Assembly (NCBI GenBank): GCA_947474395.1
Contig: CANJID010000004.1
Coordinates: 1-64,000 of the forward strand
Reading direction: 5' to 3'
DNA from: Caulobacterales bacterium
GTDB lineage: Bacteria; Pseudomonadota; Alphaproteobacteria; Caulobacterales; Caulobacteraceae
DNA: 64,000 nucleotides
Under the pieces are notes generated by a model. That model was not told where the DNA came from, did no database searches, and saw only the letters and a program-made list of their open reading frames with translations. The position numbers and the translations under genes are program-made. Shown piece after piece: positions 52,062 to 60,323 of the stretch; within the stretch, counting starts at the first letter, position 1; each line of letters opens with the position of its first letter.

Positions 52062-52109
52062 TAGCAACAAACTTAACGCCTTCCCTCTAGGGAGAGCGTC
52101 AAGTTGCTA
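52062..52109. promoter_or_regulatory. Long stem-loop in the TonB receptor leader
   Basis: TAGCAAC (52062-52068) pairs with GTTGCTA (52103-52109); inside, TTAACGC and GCGTCAA continue the stem after a four-base bulge, and CCCT/AGGG closes it. It ends 18 bases before ATG 52128. It may terminate the SnoaL operon or regulate receptor expression. The in-frame TTG at 52104 falls inside the hairpin, so ATG 52128 is the better start. Confidence 0.6.
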
Positions 52110-52127
52110 TTCGCAGGGGATACAAGG

Positions 52128-54587
52128 ATGCCGAGTAACTATGGGAAGCGTCGGACGATGGTGGTCCGGCTGGCCGGAACGTCGTTGACCGCCCTGGCCT
52201 TGTGCCTCGCCACCGGCGTCGCCGCGCGGGCGCAAGTCGCCGAGGAAGCGACGGTCCCGGAAGTCACCGTCACCGCCCAGTTCCGCGACCAGGCGCTCCA
52301 GTCGACGCCGCTCGCCATCACCGCCGTCAGCGGCGCGATGATCCAGGCTCGGGGCCAGATCAACGTCATCGATCTCGCCGAACAGGCGCCCAACGTCACC
52401 CTGAAGCCGGGCGCCTCGCCTTACGGTCCGTCGCTGCAGGCCTTCATCCGAGGCATCGGCCAGACCGACTTCAACTACGCCTTCGAGCCGGGCGTCGGCC
52501 TCTATGTGGACGATGTCTACTATTCGACCCTGCCGGGCTCGATGCTCGACCTGCTCGATCTCGACCGGGTGGAGATCCTGCGCGGGCCGCAAGGCACGCT
52601 CGCGGGCCAGAACGCCATCGGCGGGGCCATCAAGCTCTATTCGAAGAAGCCGAACGGGCAGGGCGGCGGGTTCCTGGAAGCGGGCGGCGGAAGCCTCAGC
52701 CGCGTGGGCGTTCGCGGCGCGGCCGACTTCACCGTGGTCCCCGACAAGCTGTTCGCCCGGGTGTCGGGCGCCTTCCACCGGCAGGACGGCTACGTCACGC
52801 GCTACGACTACGGCTGCACCCATCCGGGCTCCGGCGCGCCGGCCACGACCACCGGCGGCTGCAAGCTGGGGACCGAGGGCGGCAAGTCCTATGAGGCGGT
52901 CCGTCTGGCCCTGCGCTGGACCCCGACGCCGACGTTCGAGGCCAACCTCGCCTTCGACTACACCCACGACGATTCCGAGGTCTCGCCGATGACCCTGGTC
53001 TATGTCGGCCATACCCCCAGCGCGGCCCTGGCCTGCCCCGGCGGCGCGGGCATCTGCCCGTTCCCGGCGTCGGGCCGCACGGCGCGGCTGCAGTACGGCG
53101 GGATCGCCTTCGGCGGCCCGGCCGGCTCGCCCTTCGTCAGCTATTCGCCGTTCGGCCCGGGCAATGCGGCGGACAGCTTCAGCCGCAGCCCCTACGCCAG
53201 CTATTCCACCTACGCCGACCCGAACCCGCTCTCCGGCGCGCCCGCCTACGCCCTCTCCGACAAGAGCGGCGTCAGCGGCGGGGGCCTGTCCCTCTCGGGC
53301 CGCTACAAGATCACTGACGATGTCTCGCTGACCTCGATCACGGCCTACCGCTACTACGACGGCGGCTGGTCGATCGACCAGGACGGGACCCCGGCGGGCG
53401 CGGCGACCGTGCGCAACACCGTCTGGCACCGCCAGCTCAGCCAGGAACTGCGCCTGAACGGCCGGCTGGCCGGGGCGGTGGATTACACTCTCGGCGGTTT
53501 CTACCTCGACCAGACCAGCCACTATGGCGGGCGGATCGACTTCCCCACCGTCGGCCTCGACTTCATCGAGAACGACCGCATCCCGGAGACCACCTGGGCC
53601 CTGTTCGGCACGGCGGACTGGTCGGTGACCGAGCGGCTGCACCTGATCGGCGGGCTGCGCTACACCGACGTGGACAAGAGCTTCACCTACGGCCGCCTCG
53701 GCGTGCCGGGCAACCTCGCCTTCGCGGGCGGCCCGCCCCCGAGCGTGGCGCCGCTGAACAACCTGACCAGCACCTTCAAGGGCGAGCGGCCCGACTGGCG
53801 CGCGGCCGTGCAGTACCAGTGGACGCCGGCCGTCATGACCTACGGCCAGGTCTCCACCGGCTTCAAGGGCGGCGGCATCAACCCGCGCCCGTTCTTCCCG
53901 GCCCAGGCCCTGCCGCATAATCCCGAGACCCTGACCGCCTACGAGGTCGGGCTGAAGAGCCGTTGGCTGGAGAACCGGCTGCAGCTGAACCTGGCCGCCT
54001 TCTGGAACCGCTACGACGACATCCTGGTCAGCGTGAACGCCTGCCCGCTGCCGGGCGCACCCGCAGCGCCCTGCTCCCTGCCGGTCAATGCGGGCAAGGC
54101 CAATATCAAGGGCTTCGAGGCCGAAGCCGTGTTCCGCCCGACGTCGCGCCTGTCCTTCGACGCCTCGCTCAGCACCCTGGACTTCGAGTACCGCACCCTC
54201 TCGGCCGCGGCCCTGGCGTCGGGCCTGAATCTGGGCATGACCGCGCCCTTCGCCCCGGACTGGAAAGCGAGCCTCGGCGCGCAATACGCCTTCGACATCG
54301 GCCGCTGGGGATCGCTGACCCCGCGCCTCGACGTCAGCCACCAGTCGAGCTTCAACGCCGCGGCGCTGAACACGCCCTTCAGCCAGGTGCCGTCCTACAC
54401 CCTGGCCAACGCGCGCCTGACCTGGAGCGACAGGAACGGCCTCTGGCAGGCCACGGCGGAGGTCACCAACCTGGGCGACGAGCTCTACTATTCGAGCCTG
54501 TTCGACAACCGGGGTCTGACCCAGACGGTGTTCGGCGTCCCAGCCGCGCCGCGCGAATGGTTCGTCAAGCTGCGCCGTAACTTCTAG
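52128..54587 (+). CDS. TonB-dependent outer-membrane receptor
   Basis: An 819-residue receptor. Signal peptide ends ARAQV; the following EVTVTAQ resembles a TonB box. The plug domain has INVIDLAEQAPNVTL, RGIGQTDFN, YVDDVYYS and DRVEILRGPQGTLAGQNAIGG. The barrel ends WFVKLRRNF with a terminal Phe as in outer-membrane barrels. It imports a large or hydrophobic substrate using energy from TonB/ExbBD. It lies between the SnoaL operon and the PQQ dehydrogenase. Confidence 0.93.
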   Translation: MPSNYGKRRTMVVRLAGTSLTALALCLATGVAARAQVAEEATVPEVTVTAQFRDQALQSTPLAITAVSGAMIQARGQINVIDLAEQAPNVTLKPGASPYGPSLQAFIRGIGQTDFNYAFEPGVGLYVDDVYYSTLPGSMLDLLDLDRVEILRGPQGTLAGQNAIGGAIKLYSKKPNGQGGGFLEAGGGSLSRVGVRGAADFTVVPDKLFARVSGAFHRQDGYVTRYDYGCTHPGSGAPATTTGGCKLGTEGGKSYEAVRLALRWTPTPTFEANLAFDYTHDDSEVSPMTLVYVGHTPSAALACPGGAGICPFPASGRTARLQYGGIAFGGPAGSPFVSYSPFGPGNAADSFSRSPYASYSTYADPNPLSGAPAYALSDKSGVSGGGLSLSGRYKITDDVSLTSITAYRYYDGGWSIDQDGTPAGAATVRNTVWHRQLSQELRLNGRLAGAVDYTLGGFYLDQTSHYGGRIDFPTVGLDFIENDRIPETTWALFGTADWSVTERLHLIGGLRYTDVDKSFTYGRLGVPGNLAFAGGPPPSVAPLNNLTSTFKGERPDWRAAVQYQWTPAVMTYGQVSTGFKGGGINPRPFFPAQALPHNPETLTAYEVGLKSRWLENRLQLNLAAFWNRYDDILVSVNACPLPGAPAAPCSLPVNAGKANIKGFEAEAVFRPTSRLSFDASLSTLDFEYRTLSAAALASGLNLGMTAPFAPDWKASLGAQYAFDIGRWGSLTPRLDVSHQSSFNAAALNTPFSQVPSYTLANARLTWSDRNGLWQATAEVTNLGDELYYSSLFDNRGLTQTVFGVPAAPREWFVKLRRNF

Positions 54588-54682
54588 CCCCTCTTGCGCG
54601 CCGGGCCGCCGCCTAGGAAGGTGGCGGCCGAGATCGGCCATCCTCTCCGGAGCGAGCCGGCGTCACATAGGGGAGGGCGGCC

Positions 54683-56470
54683 ATGCGCGCGCCGTTGCGT
54701 CGATCGACCACTGTCGCCCTCGTGGGCGCCGCCGCCGTGGCGGCCCTGCTGGGGGCCGCTTCGAGCGGTCAGGCGCAGGGCATGTTCCCGGCCGTGCCCG
54801 ACCCCTTCGCGCCCAAGGCGGTGGAGCGGGTGGACGCGCCGCTCGCCAAGCTCTCCGCCGTCACTCCGGCCATGCTGGAAAGCCCGCCGGCGAGCGACTG
54901 GCTGATGTGGCGGCGGACCTATGACGGCTACGGCTTCAGCCCGCTGGAGCAGATCAACAAGGCCAATGTCGCAAACCTGAAAGTCGCCTGGACCTGGTCC
55001 ATGGCCAACGGCCCGCAGCAGGGTACGCCTCTGGTCCACGACGGCGTGCTGTTCGTGCAGAGCAACGGCGACGGCGTCGAGGCCCTGAACGCGTCCAACG
55101 GCGACCTGCTCTGGCGCTACACGGCCCGCCTGCCGCGAGAGGTCGCGCCCAGCCAAAAGCGGATGATGGCGCTCGCCGGCGACAAGCTGCTGCTCGCCAC
55201 CTCCAACAAGCACATCGTCGCTCTCAACATGAAGACGGGAGCGGTGGAATGGGACCAGGCTGTGGCTGGGGAGGGCACCTTCACCTCCGGCCCCATGGTT
55301 GTGGACGACCGGGTGATCATCGGGGCGACCGGGTGCAACATGGGCCGGTGCTCCATCACCGGCCACGAGCTGGCGACCGGCAAGGAGGTCTGGCGCTTTT
55401 ACACCGTGGCGGGGCCTGGCGAGCCGGGGGGCGAGACCTGGAACGGCATCCCGCTCGACGAGCGCTATGGCGGCTCCTCCTGGACCTCGGGGAGCTACGA
55501 TCCCTCGACCAAGCTGCTCTACTGGGGCGTCGGCCAGCCCTATCCCTGGAACCCCTTCGCGCGGGGCACCAGTCCCCTGAAGCCGGGAAACAGCGACGAG
55601 GCCCTCTACACCGACAACACCCTGGCTCTCGATCCTCAGACCGGGAAACTGGTCTGGCACTACTCCCACCTGCCCAACGACAGCTGGGACATGGACTATG
55701 TGTTCGAGCGCACCCTGGTCGACGTGCCCGTGGACGGGAAGATGCGGCGCCTGACGGTCACCTCCGGCAAGCTCGGCATCATCGAGGGGGTCGACGCCAA
55801 GACCGGCCAGTTCGTCTTCGCCAAGGACATGGGCATCCAGAACATCGTCCAGTCCATCGACCCGGTGACGGGTAAGAAGACCATCAACCCGGCGGTGATC
55901 CCCGAGCTCAACAAGACCGTCACCATCTGCCCGCACCCGGGCGGCGGGCGCAGCGTCGGGGCCACGGCCTACGACCCGCGGACCAAGATCCTCTATCTGC
56001 CGCTGCAGGAGCACTGCACCGACATGACGCCGGGGCCGAAGGAGCCGGGGGAGAAGACGGCTCCCTCCAAGTTCGTGCTGAAGCTTTTCCCCGGCAGCGA
56101 CGGCAACCTCGGCCGGCTGGATGCGGTGAACCTCGCCACCCGCAAGAACGTCTGGACCCACCGCGAGCGCGCGCCCCAGTCCACCGGCTCCCTGCCGACC
56201 GCCGGCGGCGTGGTGTTCCAGGGCCAGCTCGACCGCTACTTCAAGGCCTATGACTCGGCCACCGGCAAGGAGCTGTGGAAGACGCGCCTGAACGACGTGC
56301 CGAACTCCGCGCCGATCAGCTTCAGCGTGGCGGGCAAGCAGTACATCGCCGTGACCACCGGCTCGGGCGGCCCCATGACCCGCACCTGGCTCTCCATGCT
56401 GCCGGAAATCCGCAACCCGCCCGCCTCCGGCGCTACGGTCTGGGTGTTCGAGCTGCCGGATCGTCGATGA
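54683..56470 (+). CDS. PQQ-dependent alcohol dehydrogenase
   Basis: A 595-residue periplasmic quinoprotein, signal peptide ending AQGMF. The eight-bladed propeller has W-motif strands such as ALNASNGDLLWRY, ALNMKTGAVEWDQ and ALDPQTGKLVWHY. Catalytic Asp336 is in NDSWDMD; Asp338 two residues on is where lanthanide-using enzymes have an extra Asp. The usual vicinal Cys pair is replaced by GCNMGRC, two Cys separated by four residues. Its stop overlaps the cytochrome c gene. It probably oxidises an alcohol imported by the receptor. Confidence 0.88.
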   Translation: MRAPLRRSTTVALVGAAAVAALLGAASSGQAQGMFPAVPDPFAPKAVERVDAPLAKLSAVTPAMLESPPASDWLMWRRTYDGYGFSPLEQINKANVANLKVAWTWSMANGPQQGTPLVHDGVLFVQSNGDGVEALNASNGDLLWRYTARLPREVAPSQKRMMALAGDKLLLATSNKHIVALNMKTGAVEWDQAVAGEGTFTSGPMVVDDRVIIGATGCNMGRCSITGHELATGKEVWRFYTVAGPGEPGGETWNGIPLDERYGGSSWTSGSYDPSTKLLYWGVGQPYPWNPFARGTSPLKPGNSDEALYTDNTLALDPQTGKLVWHYSHLPNDSWDMDYVFERTLVDVPVDGKMRRLTVTSGKLGIIEGVDAKTGQFVFAKDMGIQNIVQSIDPVTGKKTINPAVIPELNKTVTICPHPGGGRSVGATAYDPRTKILYLPLQEHCTDMTPGPKEPGEKTAPSKFVLKLFPGSDGNLGRLDAVNLATRKNVWTHRERAPQSTGSLPTAGGVVFQGQLDRYFKAYDSATGKELWKTRLNDVPNSAPISFSVAGKQYIAVTTGSGGPMTRTWLSMLPEIRNPPASGATVWVFELPDRR

Positions 56471-56967
56471 CGTCACCCAGTTCCGCTCATCCCGGCGAAA
56501 GCCGGGACCCCGGCGTTTTTGTTGTCTTAGGGCGCGGCGCTGTCGGGAAAAAAACCTGGGTCCCGGCTTTCGCCGGGATGAGCGGGATTATTTTAGCCCT
56601 GGTGGGGGGGCCATCTGCCCTGGCCCAGGACGAGGCGCCGGCGCATTTCACCGCGGCGCAGGCGTCGCGGGGGGCGGATGCGTATCGCGACCGCTGCGTG
56701 CTCTGCCATGGGGCGAACCTGGACGACGGGGAGTTCGGGCCGACGCTGAAGGGCGCGCGGTTCAAGCGCAAATGGGGCGGCCAAAGTCTGGCCGCGCTGT
56801 TCGCCTATGTCTCCACCACCATGCCCCCGGGCCAGACCTCGCTGATGGGTCCGGAGGACTATGCGGACGTGCTGGCGCATATACTGGCGGGCAACGGCGT
56901 CGCCGCCGGCGATACCCCCCTTCCGTCAAAGACGGAGGCCCTGGGGCCCCTGACGATGCCAAAGTGA
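56467..56967 (+). CDS. Cytochrome c with repeat-derived N-terminus
   Basis: A 166-residue protein with one CxxCH site (CVLCH), a conserved MPPGQTSLMG Met ligand region and a typical class I fold. Its first 37 residues come from a 31-bp inverted repeat inserted in frame: HPGESRDPG and WVPAFAGM are characteristic translations. Either ATG 56467 (overlapping the dehydrogenase stop) or ATG 56578 (giving signal peptide SGIILALVGGPSALAQ) may be used. It is the likely electron acceptor of the PQQ enzyme. Confidence 0.82.
   Translation: MTSPSSAHPGESRDPGVFVVLGRGAVGKKTWVPAFAGMSGIILALVGGPSALAQDEAPAHFTAAQASRGADAYRDRCVLCHGANLDDGEFGPTLKGARFKRKWGGQSLAALFAYVSTTMPPGQTSLMGPEDYADVLAHILAGNGVAAGDTPLPSKTEALGPLTMPK
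56483..56585. repeat. Inverted-repeat element inside the cytochrome c gene
   Basis: Left arm 56483-56513 and right arm 56555-56585 are 31-base inverted copies with one mismatch, separated by 41 bases. The arms carry CATCCCGGCGAAAGCCGGGA, a sequence common as a dispersed repeat in Caulobacterales and Sphingomonadales. The right end is also seen at 10196. Confidence 0.85.
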
Positions 56968-57006
56968 AGCGGCTCGCGTGATCGGGCCGAGCTAAAGGAG
57001 ACGCTC

Positions 57007-58497
57007 ATGGTCGATTTCTCAGGCCAGCGGCCGACGACCGGTTTCCACGCCCCGACGCGGTTCGAGGCGGACATCTACGACTGCGAGGTGGTGGGCCAGA
57101 TCCCCACCGACCTGAACGGCGGCTTCTTCCGCCTGCACCTCGACGCCTTCTACCCGTCGAAATACGCGGACGACGCGATCCTGGCCTACGACGGCTACGT
57201 CACCTCGTTCCGCTTCAGCAAGGGGGTCGTCGACTACAAGGGCCGCTACGTCCGCACCCAGCGCTTCATGAAGCAGCTCGAGGCGCGCAAGCAGCTCTAC
57301 GGCTACTACCGCAATCCGTACACGGATGATCCGTCCGTTTCCGACCCCGCCAATCCCCATCTGCGGACCACGGCCAACACCACGCCGGTGGTCCACCACG
57401 GCAAGCTGTTCGCCACCAAGGAGGATGGGCTACCGCACGTGATGGACCACAACACCCTGAAGACCGTGGGGCCGACCGACTTCGGCGGGACGTGGAACAG
57501 CCAGACCTTCACCGCCCACCCCAAGATCGATCCGGTCAGTGGCGAGATGGTCGCCATCGGCTACGAGGCCAGCGGCCTGGCGTCCAAGGACGTGCTGATG
57601 GGCACCTTCGACAAGACCGGCAAGCTCACCCAAGAGGTGCGCTTCGACGTGCCTTACGTCTCCATGCTGCACGACATGTGCGTGACCCAGAAGCACGTGG
57701 TCATCCCCGGCGGCGGGGCGATCGCGGACATCGAGACGCTGAAGGCGGGCAAGAGCCACTGGGGCTGGGACGCCAGCCTGCCGTCCTACTACGGGATCAT
57801 CCCCCGCGACGGGGAAGCCAAGGACATGCGCTGGTTCAAGGGCCCCGAGCGGGCGCTGGTGCACACGGTCAATGCGGTCACCGAGGGCGACAAGGTGATC
57901 ATGGAGGCCCCGGTGGTGGAGGGTAATCCCTGGCCCTGGTTCCACGACATCCACGGCGCCCCGTTCAAGCCGCTGGACTACACCATCCGCCGCTTCACCT
58001 TCGACCTGAACTCCAAGGACGACGGCTACACCGAGGAGATCCTGTTCAAGACGCCGGTGACCAGCTTCACCCGCATCGACGACCGGTTCATGACCCTGCC
58101 GTACCGCTACACCTATGTGCAGTATTCGGACCCCGAACGGCCCTTCGACGCGGCCCTGGCGGGCCCGTTCGGCGGGCGCACCGCCAACTCTTACGGCCGG
58201 TTCGACATCCGCACGGGGGAGACCCTGTCCTACTGCGCCGGACAGAGCCACGCGGTGCAGGAGCCGACCTTCGTGCCGCGGCCCGGATCGAGCGAGGAAG
58301 GCGATGGCTGGATTCTGGGAATCGCCCACAACCACGTGGAACGGCGCTCGGAGTTGATCATCCTCGACGCCCAGCGCATGGAGGAGGTGGCCCGGGTGGT
58401 CCTGCCCTTCCGCTGCAGCGGCCAGGTGCACGGGGTCTGGGCGGGGGAGGGCGACCTCGCCTTCGACGATCCCACCCAACTGGCCTTGGCGAACTAG
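57007..58497 (+). CDS. Carotenoid/lignostilbene-type dioxygenase
   Basis: A 496-residue carotenoid cleavage oxygenase-family enzyme. Four His that bind the non-haem iron are in FTAHPK (His171), MLHDMC (His222), VHTVNA (His286) and QVHGVW (His475), in the family order. It cleaves a C=C bond of a carotenoid or a stilbene-like aromatic. A role in lignin-derived or terpenoid catabolism is inferred from the neighbours. The AGxT/plug-like N-terminus has no signal peptide, so cytoplasmic. Confidence 0.92.
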   Translation: MVDFSGQRPTTGFHAPTRFEADIYDCEVVGQIPTDLNGGFFRLHLDAFYPSKYADDAILAYDGYVTSFRFSKGVVDYKGRYVRTQRFMKQLEARKQLYGYYRNPYTDDPSVSDPANPHLRTTANTTPVVHHGKLFATKEDGLPHVMDHNTLKTVGPTDFGGTWNSQTFTAHPKIDPVSGEMVAIGYEASGLASKDVLMGTFDKTGKLTQEVRFDVPYVSMLHDMCVTQKHVVIPGGGAIADIETLKAGKSHWGWDASLPSYYGIIPRDGEAKDMRWFKGPERALVHTVNAVTEGDKVIMEAPVVEGNPWPWFHDIHGAPFKPLDYTIRRFTFDLNSKDDGYTEEILFKTPVTSFTRIDDRFMTLPYRYTYVQYSDPERPFDAALAGPFGGRTANSYGRFDIRTGETLSYCAGQSHAVQEPTFVPRPGSSEEGDGWILGIAHNHVERRSELIILDAQRMEEVARVVLPFRCSGQVHGVWAGEGDLAFDDPTQLALAN

Positions 58498-58547
58498 GCT
58501 TTCAGGCGCACTAGAGGCGCCCTAAGGGCATCCGGCAGGAGAGCGAC

Positions 58548-58658
58548 ATGGCCAAGGGTCAGAAGAAGAGCAACAAGGAAGTCCGCAAGCCGAAGGCCGA
58601 CAAGAAGTCCGCCCCCGTGCAGGCCACCACCTTCGCGACCCTGCCCAAGCGCGGCTAG
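58548..58658 (+). CDS. 36-residue basic peptide
   Basis: ATG 58548 follows AGGAGAGCGAC and the frame reads MAKGQKKSNKEVRKPKADKK, continuing to TLPKRG and stop. Highly Lys-rich with a hydrophobic end. Conserved small proteins with this pattern occur in Alphaproteobacteria. Its stop overlaps the stop of the opposite gene at 58655 by four bases (CTAG). Function unknown. Confidence 0.75.
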   Translation: MAKGQKKSNKEVRKPKADKKSAPVQATTFATLPKRG

Positions 58659-58894
58659 ACGCTGAGGTCGAGAGCCGGCTGGCGGTCTACGGCGCGCTGC
58701 TGCGGCGCGTCGTTCAGGCGCGAGAGCAGGCCGCCGAAACGGACGGCTTGCCCGGCGCGCTTGGCTGCGGCCGAGTCGGGCCGGTTCGGGTCCGCGTTGA
58801 CGCCGTAGGGGCCGTCCTTCGGATGCGCGGGGTCGACGTGGCGCTTGGCGTAATCCACGTCCGTGCAGTCCTTGCACTGGAAGCCGTTGATCAT
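58655..58894 (-). CDS. Small conserved hypothetical protein
   Basis: A 79-residue protein starting MINGFQCKDCTDVDYAKRHVDPAHPKDGPYG. CKDC is a possible metal or redox pair. ATG 58894 is chosen over the GTG at 58900. It converges with the basic peptide gene. Families with this pattern appear in Caulobacterales. Function unknown. Confidence 0.75.
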   Translation of the reverse strand: MINGFQCKDCTDVDYAKRHVDPAHPKDGPYGVNADPNRPDSAAAKRAGQAVRFGGLLSRLNDAPQQRAVDRQPALDLSV

Positions 58895-58960
58895 TTCCAC
58901 GCGCAGGTTCTCCGCCGCCCCGGGCGATCATGCGCCTGCATGGTTAGCGCAGGGTTAGGG

Positions 58961-59371
58961 CTACTGCCCGACCTGCAGCTTGGTCGGGTTGTTCGAGATC
59001 AGGACCCCGTCCGCCAGGGTGATGTCGATCAGGCCGCCGCCGTGTCGTCCGTCCCGCAAGGGATGGGCTCGGATGGTGATCTTGTCCCCGGGCCTTAAGC
59101 GCTCCGGGGTCACCCCTTGCGCCTTCATGCGCGATGCCGTGCCGCCCTCGATGTCCCAGCGCACCATCTTGGTGGCGTCCTCGGCGGAGGGGACCAGCAG
59201 GGAGATCCAGGCGTGGGGCGCCACGAACTGGTACTCCAGCAGGGTTCCCTTCAGGGTAAGGGTCTTGGCGCGGTCGAACATGGCGCCGGAGTGGTGCGCC
59301 AGCGCCGGTCCCGCGACCAGGGCGACGGCGATAGCGATCGGGGTCGTCAGGCCCGCGAGCGTGCGCTTCAT
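58961..59371 (-). CDS. DUF6152 family exported protein, copy 2
   Basis: A 136-residue protein whose signal peptide ends ALAHHSG, with TLTLKGTLLEYQFVAPHAWISLLV following, matching the relative at 44137. Its ATG overlaps the WEGD-family stop at 59368 by four bases. A periplasmic beta-barrel with the HH pair; function unknown. Confidence 0.85.
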   Translation of the reverse strand: MKRTLAGLTTPIAIAVALVAGPALAHHSGAMFDRAKTLTLKGTLLEYQFVAPHAWISLLVPSAEDATKMVRWDIEGGTASRMKAQGVTPERLRPGDKITIRAHPLRDGRHGGGLIDITLADGVLISNNPTKLQVGQ

Positions 59372-60294
59372 TTTCCGGCCTCCTTCTTTTCCTGAGCTTC
59401 GCGTTCGCCGGGCAGCACCAGGGTCTGGTAGCCGTCCTTCATCTCGCTGTTGTTGTCCGGCGAGCAGGTGTCGTCCTTGACGACGGGGTACTTGGTCGGC
59501 GCGCGCCGGAACCAGCGGGTCACCTGCCAGGGTTTGGTGAAGGCCACCGGGTCCACCATCGTCATCGCGTCTTCCAGCCAATCCTTGTCGACGAGGCGGA
59601 TGCGTTCGGTCACGCGCAGCTGGTCCGAATGGGGCGCGCCGGTCTGGTCGTAGTTGGAGGGGTAGGTGCCGATGGTGTCGGCGACCAGGGTATCGCCCTC
59701 CCAGTGGCCGATGGAGTGGCCGTTCCAGCGGGGTTCCACGTCGCGCTCGAAGCCCTCGCCCTTCGGATGGCCCCGCCCGTCGGTGTAGATGTGGCGGATG
59801 GCGCTGCCGGCGTCGAAGTACATCAGGACGAATTCGGGGGTGACGACGATCTCGGGGCCGCTGGGATTGCCTCCCATCACCCGCGGGAACCCGTAGGGCC
59901 AGCAGACGGAAACCCGGTCGGTGTTCTTGCCCTCGAGGTTGTCGGCGATGATCTTGTCGTACTTGGCCTTCCATTCGGCGTTGTAGGGGATCGAGGTCAT
60001 GTAGGTTCCCTCGATCAGGCCGACGAGGCCGGCGCCTTCCTCCTCGGCAGGGTCGGGGGGCGAGACGAAATTGATCTGGTCGAAGCTGATCTCGGCGGGG
60101 CGCGGCTTTGCCCCGCTGGTGGGAATCCAGCGCCCGTTCCAGTCCGGCAGCTTTTGCAGGGCCGCGGTGTAGCCGGCGCTGATCTTTGGCGACTTGAAGC
60201 CGGGGGCGGGGAGCTTTCGCCCGTCGGCCGGCTGGGCGGCGGCGACGGTCGCGGCGGCCGCAACGGCCAGCGCCAGCGTTAGCGTTCGGATCAT
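59368..60294 (-). CDS. Secreted WEGD-family protein, copy 5
   Basis: A 308-residue exported protein with signal peptide ending VAAAQ. Features: DWNGRWIPTSG, CWPYGFPRVMGG, VVTPEFVLMYFDAGSAIRHIYTDG, HSIGHWEGDTLVADTIGT and HSDQLRVTERIRLVDKDWLEDAMTMVDPVAFTKPW. GGAGG lies upstream of ATG 60294. It overlaps the DUF6152 gene, and its own start is 30 bases past the 60324 gene's stop. Confidence 0.83.
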   Translation of the reverse strand: MIRTLTLALAVAAAATVAAAQPADGRKLPAPGFKSPKISAGYTAALQKLPDWNGRWIPTSGAKPRPAEISFDQINFVSPPDPAEEEGAGLVGLIEGTYMTSIPYNAEWKAKYDKIIADNLEGKNTDRVSVCWPYGFPRVMGGNPSGPEIVVTPEFVLMYFDAGSAIRHIYTDGRGHPKGEGFERDVEPRWNGHSIGHWEGDTLVADTIGTYPSNYDQTGAPHSDQLRVTERIRLVDKDWLEDAMTMVDPVAFTKPWQVTRWFRRAPTKYPVVKDDTCSPDNNSEMKDGYQTLVLPGEREAQEKKEAGK

Positions 60295-60323
60295 GGCGGT
60301 TCCTCCGTCGCCGGCTTCGCCGG

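Noticed and set aside
52107-54641. An 844-residue leftward frame opposite the TonB receptor
   Set aside because: The receptor has all family landmarks on the + strand, while this frame has no recognisable motif.
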